NCBI GenBank assembly: GCA_020050835.1
Contig: JAGVKB010000112.1
Location: 1-64,000, forward strand
DNA: 64,000 nucleotides
Direction: 5' to 3'
Origin: Candidatus Obscuribacterales bacterium
GTDB taxonomy: Bacteria; Cyanobacteriota; Vampirovibrionia; Obscuribacterales; Obscuribacteraceae
Positions within the stretch are counted from its first letter, which is position 1, and each line of letters starts with the position of its first letter. The notes under the pieces were generated by a model. The model was not told the origin of the DNA. It saw nothing but the letters and a program-made list of their open reading frames with translations, and made no database searches. Below are positions 1 to 8,280 of this stretch, piece by piece. The position numbers and the translations under genes are program-made.

Positions 1-258
1 GTATATCGAGGAAAACTGTACGAGGACGGAATCAAAAAAGACTCAAAACTAAGTGAGGTAGCCGCCTGAGAGATTTACACACCTCTTGACGGAACCTCGC
101 AGACCCACGCACGCTGCTAGTCGCTAGTACCATTGTTGTGACACTATATCCTTAATCCGCGAAACCACTCACTATCAGCCATTGCTGTAATATGCACTTG
201 CTTGGGTACATCTTTATTCGCATAAAATGCAGTTTCACAAACAGCTACAATCTTTGCC
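1..258. other. Left-edge stretch with no gene recognised
   Basis: I see no open frame with a ribosome binding site, no RNA gene and no clear terminator in these 258 bases. The stretch is moderately AT-rich and may hold the promoter of the small broken gene that follows, but no convincing -35/-10 pair stands out. Confidence 0.4.
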
Positions 259-630
259 ATGATTCAATTTTTAGATTGGCAGCCAGCAATATTTCCTCCC
301 GGCAAGATACAAGCACTGCCTCTAGCAATTGCCACAATTATCAGCTTTGCGGTCATCGCCTCTTTTCCAGCAAACGCAGACGACCACCCTGCGACTGCCA
401 ATGGCGACATTGACAAAGAACGGCAAGCAAACAGCCACGCTCGCGTTGCAGGAGCAGATAGGGCAGCCGAACCGGCGCGTTAGTTAGAGAAACAAAATCA
501 GTTGGAACAAGCAGCCGAGATGCGGGGAGGCATTGTATTTTGCTATCAGATTGAATTAGGCGATTGTAAGAAGTTGGTCGATGCCAGCAGTGATTCCCAA
601 TTGTCCTTATTGAGAATTCGCGAGAAATGA
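259..630 (+). pseudogene. Small exported protein gene interrupted by an in-frame TAG
   Basis: An ATG at 259 opens a 74-residue frame with a hydrophobic signal-peptide-like segment (about residues 20-40, ending in a possible Ala-x-Ala cleavage site). It stops at TAG 481-483. The same frame then stays open for 48 more codons to TGA at 628-630. The downstream part (LEKQNQLEQAAEMRGG and the Cys-containing FCYQIELGDCKKL) is rich in charged residues and looks like normal protein. The simplest reading is one exported protein of about 123 residues with a nonsense mutation. Readthrough or a sequencing error are alternatives. TAG is the normal stop of other genes here (for example the caspase gene ending at 15937), so recoding is unlikely. 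No Shine-Dalgarno precedes the ATG. The family is not recognised. Confidence 0.4.
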
Positions 631-642
631 TGGCGAAGTAGG

Positions 643-897
643 CTAATTAGCGATACTAAATAACAGATAACAGAAAACTGCCAGGACCTGGTAGATTCTG
701 ACCGAAGACAGTTTTGACAGACCATTCTGACTTTTCGCCAGGTGGGTCCGGAGTTGGCTCAACTCGTTACGACGCAGACGTCGTGACGGATGCTCTAATT
801 CGACTTTTTTCCTCATCCCTTGCAGCAGTCTCGCTGCAGCGCCTCCACGGTACATGCTGAATGAAAGCCCACTGGTTTGTTTGAGAGACAAGAACAT
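643..897 (-). CDS. Possible small basic protein with C-terminal hydrophobic tail
   Basis: The ATG at 897 is preceded on the minus strand by GGGAGG six bases upstream, a strong ribosome binding site, so this internal Met is preferred over the longer frame beginning at 921. The 84-residue product is strongly basic in its middle. It ends in a hydrophobic stretch of about 17 residues (from IYQVLAVF to the C-terminus) that could be a tail anchor. I recognise no family. It lies 120 bases downstream of the serine hydrolase gene on the same strand. The good RBS argues for translation; the lack of any homology I can recall and the Arg-rich composition argue for caution. Confidence 0.3.
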   Translation of the reverse strand: MFLSLKQTSGLSFSMYRGGAAARLLQGMRKKVELEHPSRRLRRNELSQLRTHLAKSQNGLSKLSSVRIYQVLAVFCYLLFSIAN

Positions 898-1017
898 AAT
901 GGACCTCCCAGCTCTACGCATCTCACTGATTGCAATCTACCAGTGACGCGTGAGAGTTTTGTGAGTGCGGGAAATCTCAGTTAAATGGAGCTGGTTGGGT
1001 TATGACAAAAATCAGTT

Positions 1018-2562
1018 TCAGTGTTTGATTCTCTTCAGATTACCCAGCGTCTCAGTAGCAAGCGTTAGCGGGACGCCGTCAGGACCGATTGTAAACGTTA
1101 CCGTTTCCGGAAGGGAGATTCGCCCGGCCGGCCACGCTAATGAGAATGAGTCATATCCAATCGGAGTCAATGAGCCGGTAATCTTGGCTGGTCCACCCTG
1201 CCAGCGCAGTTTGCCGCCATCAGTGAAGACTCTAACGGTTCCGTACAATTCATTCTCATACTCTCCGGCATACTTTTCAATTGGAAGACTGGGAGTAGCA
1301 GAGGTAAGAGGAGCAGGCTTCTGCCCAAAAACTTCTGAAATCTTCTGATGCGCTTTGGCGATTTCGGTCTGCAAGTCGCGACCCGCGGGTGCCACCATGT
1401 TGTCCATCAAGTATGCACGGACAGCTTCTGGAACGACAGTCAGATTTTGATTCGCCAATACCACGATCCCTAACTTACGGTCCGGAACAAGCGTAACGAT
1501 TGAGCGCATCCCAGTGCGCGCACCGCCCTTTTCAATAATCTGGTGCCCTTGATATTGATAGACTCCCCAACCGAGCCCGTAACTGAAGCCACAGTGAAAG
1601 TCAATCGGAGCGAGTTCGGCGAAGGAAGGCTCCTCCACCATGGCCGGTGTGTGCATTTCATGCACACACTCGGCAGTCAAAATCTGTTTACCGTCAAGTG
1701 CACCATTGTTCAACAGCATCCGAACCCAGTTCGCCATATCCTTGGCGGTGGAGGTAATCTCGCCGGCCGGGCCGAGCGGATCTGCATCATCCCACGACAC
1801 CACACGCGAGCCACCATCAGGAAGCGGACAGTGCGCATCAGCGACATTCTTGTCAGGGCAACAGCTCTTGGTCGAAAGACCGGACCTTGTCATTGCCAGC
1901 GGTTCGAAAAGGCGCTTCTCTACCAAGTGTTCATAGCTATCTCCTCCCAGTTTTGCAGCCAGCATTCCAGCCGCGAAAAATCCCGGATTGGAATAGCCCG
2001 CCTTCTCCCGAAAAGTGCAGGCAGGCTCAATGAATCGAATCCGCCGCATGATTTCTGCTCGACTGAAACCGAAAGACTCCAGATTGTCTCCAGTAAATGC
2101 CGGCAACCCGCTGCGATGCGCCAGAAGGTCGCGGGCAGTGCAATTGCGCGAGGCGTAGCCATCTTTGAGCACGAACTCGGGCAGATAATCCATTACTTTG
2201 TCGTCCCACCTCAGTCTGTGCTGGTCGACAAAGGTTCCCACCAGAGCCGCGGTAAATGATTTCGTATTGGAGGCAATCATGAAGATGGTGTCACCATCGA
2301 CTGCATCGGGTTTGCCAATACTTCTTACACCAAAGCCCCGGACGAAGACTTTGTCTCCATCAACGATTGCAAGGGCTACCCCCGGCACGTTGTATTGCCT
2401 CATCGCATTGCGCACAAAATCATCCAGAGCGGCAGGCGGATCGGCGGCTGCTGGCTTGGCTCCAGCACTGAAAACGGACATGACAATCGCCATTGCCAGG
2501 ACAATCTTCCGGATGCTTGTCATCCAGGACTTTTGATGAGAATTGATCTGCGGTGAGGACAT
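1018..2562 (-). CDS. Exported serine beta-lactamase/penicillin-binding-like hydrolase
   Basis: This is a 514-residue protein of the beta-lactamase family (class C / AmpC, D-alanyl-D-alanine carboxypeptidase and esterase relatives). A hydrophobic N-terminal segment, about residues 18-40 and ending near AGAKPAAADP, looks like a signal peptide. The catalytic motifs are in order: SxxK as SNTK near residue 97, YxN as YSN near residue 190, and a KGG triad (EKGGARTG) in place of HxG or KTG near residue 345. The last 100 residues form a separate beta-rich domain of the kind often found C-terminal in such esterases. The start at 2562 has GGAG about 10 bases upstream. The substrate cannot be told from sequence; peptidoglycan peptides or small esters are the usual ones. 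It is monocistronic unless the small frame at 643-897 is co-transcribed. Confidence 0.85.
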   Translation of the reverse strand: MSSPQINSHQKSWMTSIRKIVLAMAIVMSVFSAGAKPAAADPPAALDDFVRNAMRQYNVPGVALAIVDGDKVFVRGFGVRSIGKPDAVDGDTIFMIASNTKSFTAALVGTFVDQHRLRWDDKVMDYLPEFVLKDGYASRNCTARDLLAHRSGLPAFTGDNLESFGFSRAEIMRRIRFIEPACTFREKAGYSNPGFFAAGMLAAKLGGDSYEHLVEKRLFEPLAMTRSGLSTKSCCPDKNVADAHCPLPDGGSRVVSWDDADPLGPAGEITSTAKDMANWVRMLLNNGALDGKQILTAECVHEMHTPAMVEEPSFAELAPIDFHCGFSYGLGWGVYQYQGHQIIEKGGARTGMRSIVTLVPDRKLGIVVLANQNLTVVPEAVRAYLMDNMVAPAGRDLQTEIAKAHQKISEVFGQKPAPLTSATPSLPIEKYAGEYENELYGTVRVFTDGGKLRWQGGPAKITGSLTPIGYDSFSLAWPAGRISLPETVTFTIGPDGVPLTLATETLGNLKRIKH

Positions 2563-2919
2563 TTATTGTTCTCCAGAAATCACTGCCAGCTACTTGCACA
2601 TTGCTATTTTATAGACAGATCGCTCCGCTTGCATTGGACTGCGAGTTTCGACGGCCCTTTTTCGCTTAGTTCCAAATTAATCGCTTGCAATTCGGTTAGC
2701 AAAGTGTGCAGTTTTGCAACTTTCACATTGGTTCGACTGCCGGCCACACTCTAAATGTAAGAAAGCGGTCGTTCATCTCCGCTTAGCAAGCAATCACCAG
2801 CGTCCAGAGCGCCGGCACCCTCATCCTGGGCACCTTTACGGTCTCTTTACGCCAATCTTTATGTCTCATTGACGCGACCTGGATCGAAGATATCGACATG
2901 AAAGGAGGGATTCAAAAAG
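2563..2919. other. Intergenic stretch, 357 bases
   Basis: Apart from the candidate minus-strand -10 at 2606-2613, I see no gene. On the plus strand the last 60 bases lead into an AAAGGAGG ribosome binding site (2901-2908) for the short frame at 2920. A weak TTGACG at about 2869-2874 has no matching -10 at normal distance. Confidence 0.4.
2606..2613 (-). promoter_or_regulatory. Candidate -10 element for the serine hydrolase gene
   Basis: The minus strand reads TATAAAAT here, about 45 bases upstream of the ATG at 2562, with TG four bases before it (CTGTC-TATAAAAT). No good -35 hexamer is seen at 16-18 bases. Assignment rests on the -10 match and its position only. Confidence 0.35.
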
Positions 2920-3030
2920 ATGTTTGGTCTTGAGGACAGAGCAATGAATTCGCAATGCGAAAACATGAAGTGGCACAGATTGCAGAATCACCGCATCAGT
3001 GCGCTACTTTCAACGAAGTTGTTGCACTAG
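2920..3030 (+). CDS. Possible 36-residue peptide gene upstream of a strong terminator
   Basis: ATG 2920 is preceded by AAAGGAGG at 2901-2908, a near-perfect Shine-Dalgarno with an 11-base spacer. The frame runs 36 codons to TAG at 3028-3030. Only 44 bases later comes a textbook intrinsic terminator (3075-3113). No other plus-strand gene lies upstream that would need this terminator, so an independent short transcript carrying this frame, or a small RNA, is the natural reading. The peptide begins MFGLEDRAMNSQ and is polar with His and Leu near the end. It has no signal peptide or membrane segment and no family I recognise. Translation is supported by the RBS only. Confidence 0.35.
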   Translation: MFGLEDRAMNSQCENMKWHRLQNHRISALLSTKLLH

Positions 3031-3074
3031 CTGCTTAACAGTTTTTCTTGCGGTTCTGCACTGTCCACAAGTTA

Positions 3075-3113
3075 GAGTCGCCCGGGAACCAGGAGCCCGG
3101 GCGGCTCTTTTTT
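3075..3113 (+). terminator. Strong intrinsic terminator
   Basis: A 12-bp GC-rich stem (GAGTCGCCCGGG paired with CCCGGGCGGCTC, one G-T pair) with a 9-base loop is followed directly by six T. It ends whatever is transcribed from the 2.7-3.0 kb region on the plus strand and separates it from the TadG-like gene. Confidence 0.85.
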
Positions 3114-3349
3114 GCAGAAAGTTACTGCGGGTAGAGGGACCAGCTTTACTTCTGAGACGGCTATAACCAAAGTCAATTAAACAATTTTCCAAATTGTTAC
3201 CGGGCAAAACCCCACGGGCAAGACCGAAATAGAACTCCTGGATCAATCCGTGCCGATGTTGTGAATCGCGTTTACGATTCGCCCGATTGATTTTGTCTTT
3301 GCAAGACACGCCTGCAATTGCTGCGCAGACGGACAGGAGGATGCTCTCA

Positions 3350-4984
3350 ATGAAACGAGCCGGGAAGCAACTGCGCGCTGCGCCTCCTGAGAGGGGAGGC
3401 GAGAAAGGAAGCATGCTGGCGCTCACCATTGTTTCGATTGCTTTGATAGTCGTGCCCTTGTTCATGGTGCTCGCCTATACCGGAGTTTCACTTGTAGCCA
3501 GGCAGCGGGCTCAGAGCATCGTTGAAGCAGCCGGTCTGATTGCTGCCAATGATATCTCGCGCATTATCTTCAACGATCCTACCTTTGGCTACGTCTCACT
3601 TAGCAATCATCCACCCACTGGCAAAGCAACTCGCGCTCCGGACGGAGAGCCGCTGCCAGTCATCGGCATCAATACCCTGGTCGGAACGATAAGGCAGAAC
3701 GCGATCATCGGTCGTCAGTTGAGAAACCAGACAATAATGTCTCTTGCTGAAAACGACAGAGTCTCTCTGGGTAAGACGATCGACGAACTAAACTCCATCT
3801 TGAATGATTCACTCAGCGGCGCAGTCACTTACGTCGATATTGACGGAGAAGTGGTCGATCCGCTCGAAGATGTAACAGCATTTCTGAACGCAAATCTTCC
3901 CAAAAACCTCAAACTGGAGTCGGTTAGCTTAGCCAACGGCTGGCTAGCCCGCGGCAGCACAACGACGATACCGGTTCCACAACCGAATCAGATTGCGCAA
4001 GTGTCAAGCGAAGACAGCCAGGGCGGCAACTATAAAGCGTTCATCGATGTTCCGGTCACTAACCGCTCCTTTTCATTTGCCGGGCTCGGCACCGCTTCAT
4101 CAATTGTTCCTTCAGCGGAGTTTCGCGAGTCGGATACCGAACACATCTGCTCAATAGTGAGAATTGAATGTGTCTTTGTTGTGAAAGATCTGCCTTTGCT
4201 ACCGTTCGGTTTGACTCCAAGCTCGCAGTTCAATTGTTTTGCTTGCAGCCAGCCATGTACACAGCCGGACGTCGCGACAAAAGGAGGGATGACACTTAAA
4301 CTTTCAGGAGGCTCTGTTCCCGGGTTGCAATCATGGAGTGATTTCCTCAAAACCGATAACTTCAACGATAATCAAGTGATCGCCTACGACATCATCGGCG
4401 GTGATTATCCGGTCGATCAAGACGCCCGCATGAGGCAGATTCCTGGACAGGTGCCTAGCAGCACCGCCAAACAATTCGCCGAGCATCTTTACTACTGGTT
4501 GAGAAATGGACGTTTACAACCGCGTATCGATGCGGTCTTAGCGATGATGAACGAACCATTTCGATGCGGACCAAATGAGATGTATACATATGAATTCGCC
4601 AAGGACGGCAAGATTGCCAGGAGAACGGTCTTTCGCGATCCACTCTTGGTAGGGGTTACTGCTGATGCTCAATACTCAGTGGTGGCAGATACGAATCTTG
4701 CCGGTGGAATTACTCCAGTCATTGTGTTTAGAGACAACGTCAAGTATCTCGGCACAAAGACGGGAGGTAAGCACGGCGGACAGCCATTGGCGGGCTATCC
4801 ACTCGCCGGTCCGGACTTGCAGCAATACAGCGGTGACAACAAGAAATTGTCTATCAGACTAAGCAAACGAAGCATTTATAGAAGCGGACTAGCACTAGAT
4901 ATTGAGATTGGAGGGGTGCAGCAACAGGTGGAAACATTTGACCCAAGCTCGATGAATAGACCAATTCCGAACCGCAGAATCTAA
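3350..4984 (+). CDS. TadG-like membrane-anchored protein
   Basis: The start at ATG 3350 is chosen because AGGAGG (3335-3340) lies nine bases upstream; the in-frame ATG at 3341 directly abuts it. The 544-residue product has a basic N-terminus, the pattern GGEKGSMLALT and then one transmembrane segment of about 23 residues (IVSIALIVVPLFMVLAYTG) followed by RQRAQ. This is the layout of the TadG/TadE N-terminal region of Flp-pilus assembly proteins, in which the bulk of the chain is periplasmic. The long C-terminal part is soluble, with a cluster of Cys residues near 305-320 that could form disulfides. No other tad genes are in the window. The family call rests on the N-terminal pattern only; the exported domain is unknown. 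Confidence 0.5.
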   Translation: MKRAGKQLRAAPPERGGEKGSMLALTIVSIALIVVPLFMVLAYTGVSLVARQRAQSIVEAAGLIAANDISRIIFNDPTFGYVSLSNHPPTGKATRAPDGEPLPVIGINTLVGTIRQNAIIGRQLRNQTIMSLAENDRVSLGKTIDELNSILNDSLSGAVTYVDIDGEVVDPLEDVTAFLNANLPKNLKLESVSLANGWLARGSTTTIPVPQPNQIAQVSSEDSQGGNYKAFIDVPVTNRSFSFAGLGTASSIVPSAEFRESDTEHICSIVRIECVFVVKDLPLLPFGLTPSSQFNCFACSQPCTQPDVATKGGMTLKLSGGSVPGLQSWSDFLKTDNFNDNQVIAYDIIGGDYPVDQDARMRQIPGQVPSSTAKQFAEHLYYWLRNGRLQPRIDAVLAMMNEPFRCGPNEMYTYEFAKDGKIARRTVFRDPLLVGVTADAQYSVVADTNLAGGITPVIVFRDNVKYLGTKTGGKHGGQPLAGYPLAGPDLQQYSGDNKKLSIRLSKRSIYRSGLALDIEIGGVQQQVETFDPSSMNRPIPNRRI

Positions 4985-4988
4985 CGAA

Positions 4989-7034
4989 CTATTGCTTTAT
5001 CGGCTTCAATTTCAATTGATCGATCGCGGCAGCTTCTCGCTCGCGGTTGTCCTTACGCAGGAAGTTGCTGTAGGTCTGGAGAAAGTTAGTGTAGCGATTT
5101 CGATCTTTTGTTTTTACATCCTCATTTCTCTTGAATGCTTCGAGATAAAGTCGATTTGCTTCGGCTCGCTCTCCTTTGCTGTAGTGCAAATCGGCAATCA
5201 ATGCAAGATCGGTTGGTACGTCAACCGGAAGAGTAATCTCATCGTTTTTGAGTGCAAGTTTGAATAATTTGTCGGCCCTGTCATGCTTTTTTAAGTCGAT
5301 TGAAAGCCGTCCCAGTTGTTTGAGCATATCCGTTGTCCAAGGGTGTGTATCGCCAAAGACGAACTTTCTCTCTTCAATGACTTCCAGGAAGACCTTCTCA
5401 GCTTCCTGTAACCTTCCGGCTGAACGAAGCAATCCCGCTTTGTCAGATAACAACCACTGGCGCGCGCCTCTTACTCGGTCAGACTTACCTGTCAGCTGCT
5501 TCACCTCCTGGTCGATCAATTGCAAGGCTCTTGCCTCCTGGTGATTCATTGAGCATGCCTCCTCCAAACCAAGTACGGCATCGGCTAGTTCCGTCGAGTC
5601 TGGTGCGCAAAATTCTTTGTGTAACTCCAACCTTCGCTCACACGTTTTTACAGCTTGCTCGACTTTACCCTTCCTTCCCTCTGCGAAGGACAGATCTCCA
5701 AGGCGTCTTGAGGCCAGCTCGAATTGGCGCTGAGCTTTGGTGCCTAATCCGGCCTTTTTATAAGCTCTGGCTAGCTGCACTGCTACTTCCGTGCTCTGGA
5801 AAGATGGATCTTGAAAGGTTCCGGCAACATCTAATTCAATTCCTTTGAGAATCCTGATTGCTTCTTTCGCGCTACCGGCTCGCAACTCTTCGGCTGCAAG
5901 CAACATTGAATTCTCCAAGTACTTAGAAGCCGTTCTAGATGTCGTAGCTTCAATGTAGTAATTCACGAGCCTTAACTGAAAGAGCCTGCCATTGCTCCTC
6001 AATATCAGCCAACCGGTCAAACAAACAACCAGGATGAGCACCAATACTGGAGCCGCCCAGCCTGTATTTCGAGCAGTCAGATGTGTTTTGTTGCCGCCCG
6101 ATGAACTCCTGAGTCCAATCAGATCTAATGCAACTTCATCAGCAGATTGGTAGCGGCTAGCCGGTTCCTTCGCCATGGACTTAAGCACTACCGCCTGCAG
6201 ACCTCTTTCAAGCTTGGATGCGCTAGTACTGCCGCCAGAACTCTGTCCGTCAGCGAGACTTTGCTTAAGGACTGGGGGAGCTCCGGTGAGCGCTTCATAC
6301 ATAACGCAGCCGAGGGAAAAGATGTCCGACCGAGCATCGACCGCATCTCCCCGACTCTCTTCCGGGCTCAGGTAAGACAGCTCTGTCGACAATTCGCCTG
6401 TCGGCGTCAGCCTTCTCCAGTCTCCTGATTGATCGCAGACGAGCTTTGCTACTCCGAAATCAACTAGTCTGACCTGGTCCTGACTCTCGTGATCGGTAGC
6501 GAGCATGACATTGCTGGGTTTCAAATTTCGGTGAACAACACCGCGCTTATGCGCGTGCGAGAGCGCCTCGCAACATTGAAGGAAGATGCTCAAGACTCGA
6601 CTCGCATCCAAACTTCCGGTGCTTTTAAGAATTTCGGCCAGCGTCTTTCCCTTGACCAGGTCCGTTACGAGATAGCTCGTACCTAGCTGAGACACCCCAA
6701 AATCGTGTATGCGGATGATGCTCGGATAGTCGAGTGAACTAACAGCCTGCACCTCCAATCGAAAAAGGCGTACATTTTCAGGATTACTGTTGACGCTGGG
6801 ACGCAACAACTTGACTGCTACGTCTCGATTCATCAACTCATGAAGTGCCTTATAGACAACGCTAATTCGACCAGCACCAATAATTGAGTCCAGCCTGTAA
6901 CGTCCGTCTAGAACGCTTCCCAGCAGCGCCTCCGGATTGAACTCCTGTTGAGATTCCAAGCTGCTGCTCCCTACTAACGAAAGTTGAGGACTCGACCGCA
7001 CTACCGTCTTGCTATACCCCTGGAATGGCAGCAA
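4989..7034 (-). CDS. Hanks-type Ser/Thr kinase-like protein with TPRs, catalytic Asp replaced
   Basis: This is a 681-residue protein. Residues about 45-310 are a protein kinase fold: glycine loop GAGRISVV (third Gly replaced by Ser), Lys75 in VAVKLL, Glu94, DFG at 192-194, SPEE for APE, and the DIFSLGCVMYE helix. The catalytic loop reads HRNLKPSNVM, so the HRD aspartate is Asn170. This is read directly in the DNA (codon AAT). A transmembrane helix follows (VLVLILVVCLTGWLIL, about 330-350), then an exported region with TPR-like helices in the last 300 residues. Known kinases with Asp-to-Asn here are usually inactive or very weak, so a pseudokinase scaffold or sensor is likely. The start is a TTG; a GTG 11 codons in is possible, and neither has a clear RBS. 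It is convergent with the TadG-like gene, with 4 bases between the stops. Confidence 0.8.
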   Translation of the reverse strand: MLPFQGYSKTVVRSSPQLSLVGSSSLESQQEFNPEALLGSVLDGRYRLDSIIGAGRISVVYKALHELMNRDVAVKLLRPSVNSNPENVRLFRLEVQAVSSLDYPSIIRIHDFGVSQLGTSYLVTDLVKGKTLAEILKSTGSLDASRVLSIFLQCCEALSHAHKRGVVHRNLKPSNVMLATDHESQDQVRLVDFGVAKLVCDQSGDWRRLTPTGELSTELSYLSPEESRGDAVDARSDIFSLGCVMYEALTGAPPVLKQSLADGQSSGGSTSASKLERGLQAVVLKSMAKEPASRYQSADEVALDLIGLRSSSGGNKTHLTARNTGWAAPVLVLILVVCLTGWLILRSNGRLFQLRLVNYYIEATTSRTASKYLENSMLLAAEELRAGSAKEAIRILKGIELDVAGTFQDPSFQSTEVAVQLARAYKKAGLGTKAQRQFELASRRLGDLSFAEGRKGKVEQAVKTCERRLELHKEFCAPDSTELADAVLGLEEACSMNHQEARALQLIDQEVKQLTGKSDRVRGARQWLLSDKAGLLRSAGRLQEAEKVFLEVIEERKFVFGDTHPWTTDMLKQLGRLSIDLKKHDRADKLFKLALKNDEITLPVDVPTDLALIADLHYSKGERAEANRLYLEAFKRNEDVKTKDRNRYTNFLQTYSNFLRKDNREREAAAIDQLKLKPIKQ

Positions 7035-7193
7035 TCACCACTTAGATCGCTTGCATCGAACTGTTAAGCAGAGTGGCAAGAAGTGGCTCAACAGCCTCTA
7101 CCTTGCTTACTTACAACTTAGGTTGAGCCTCTGGATGCAGTTCCTTAAATGCGGTAGATTATCAGCGGTTTCCGCACCGCTCTCAGATAGCTG

Positions 7194-8192
7194 ATGAACA
7201 TATCCTCTCACTATCCCAGAGACCTTACAAACCTCCTTGTACAGGTCATTCCCGCTCTTTGCAACTCCAAAAATGACATTCTCGGCTTCTTCCGTTGTGC
7301 CGAAGTCGAGGAGGAGATGCTGAAAGATATTGCGGCCAATCTCGTCTTGGTGCAACGAGTAATCAGCAAGTACGAGATTACCAGACTTGTCCTTGATCGC
7401 CTTAACCAGTCCGGCGAAGCGGCGCTCAGCCAGAGAAGGCTGATTCTGAAGCAGATAGTCGAATTCAACCAGTATCTCTCCCTCAATGCCGCAAACCGCC
7501 AAATAGCACGCAATCTAGTTGGTGAAGTCCAGGCCCTGGTGCACGTCAAGGACAATCGAACCAGAGAGCAACAAGAAAGAGACCGAATTCGAGAGATTCA
7601 CATTGCAACTCAGGAAGCGAAGTTGAGTGAGCTCAATCGCCAGAAGAATTCATTTGCTTCAATCAAGCGCGAACTCAACGGCATCTTTGGACTCACCGAT
7701 CCGATCAAAAGAGGACGAGCGATCGAGTCGGTGTTCAACAGCCTGTTCAAAGCATCGGAGATTTCAATCAAAGAACCCATTACGCTCTATGCCGGCGATG
7801 AGCCGGACCAGCCAGGTCCGATCGAAGGCGTTATTGTGCTGGACGATCATCCTTACCTGATCGAAATCAAATGGCACTCCCACCCGCTCTGCCGAGCAGA
7901 TATCTCACAGAATCTCGTAAATCTGTTCAGTCGCGAAGCATCGCGCGGATTCTTCATTTCAAACACTGGATACACTTACGATGCAATTGAGCTCTGCAAG
8001 TTAGCACTGGCCGATCGCCAAGTTGCATTATGTACATTCGAAGAAATAGTGCTGATGTTGGAGCAAGAGGATGACTTCGCCGGCTTGCTCAGCGAGAAGA
8101 TGAGACAAGCGATCGTCAATCGAAATCCGTTTTGTCAGTCCAACGGATACTCCCATACTGCCAGGGCAATCACATCAGCTGTTGCGACCTAG
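7194..8192 (+). CDS. PD-(D/E)XK (Mrr-type) restriction endonuclease-like protein
   Basis: This is a 332-residue cytosolic protein with three parts. Residues 1-120 are a helical domain (DLTNLLVQVIPA, then SGEAALSQRRLILKQIVEF). Residues 120-160 are a charged helix likely to form a coiled coil. Residues 165-300 have the Mrr-like nuclease pattern: Glu178 in the first helix, PIEGVIV with Glu211 where Asp is more common, EIK at 224-226, and a C-terminal RGFFISNTGYT strand-helix. Enzymes of this type cut DNA, often methylated DNA or as effectors in defence. The helical N-terminal domain resembles adaptor or effector-associated domains put in front of nucleases, by impression only. No methylase or specificity gene is adjacent. 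The ATG at 7194 has no strong RBS. Confidence 0.7.
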   Translation: MNISSHYPRDLTNLLVQVIPALCNSKNDILGFFRCAEVEEEMLKDIAANLVLVQRVISKYEITRLVLDRLNQSGEAALSQRRLILKQIVEFNQYLSLNAANRQIARNLVGEVQALVHVKDNRTREQQERDRIREIHIATQEAKLSELNRQKNSFASIKRELNGIFGLTDPIKRGRAIESVFNSLFKASEISIKEPITLYAGDEPDQPGPIEGVIVLDDHPYLIEIKWHSHPLCRADISQNLVNLFSREASRGFFISNTGYTYDAIELCKLALADRQVALCTFEEIVLMLEQEDDFAGLLSEKMRQAIVNRNPFCQSNGYSHTARAITSAVAT

Positions 8193-8280
8193 CTCCACTC
8201 AATCAAAGCTGCTGGCGAATTCACCTGAAGCTGAGCGCTACCTGAGGTGATGGATTGTGACTTCCCACCACCGACTTTCA

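Noticed and set aside
259-630. Amber codon reassignment in this organism
   Set aside because: Other clearly functional genes here end in TAG, for example the caspase gene ending at 15937, so the in-frame TAG is an ordinary stop.
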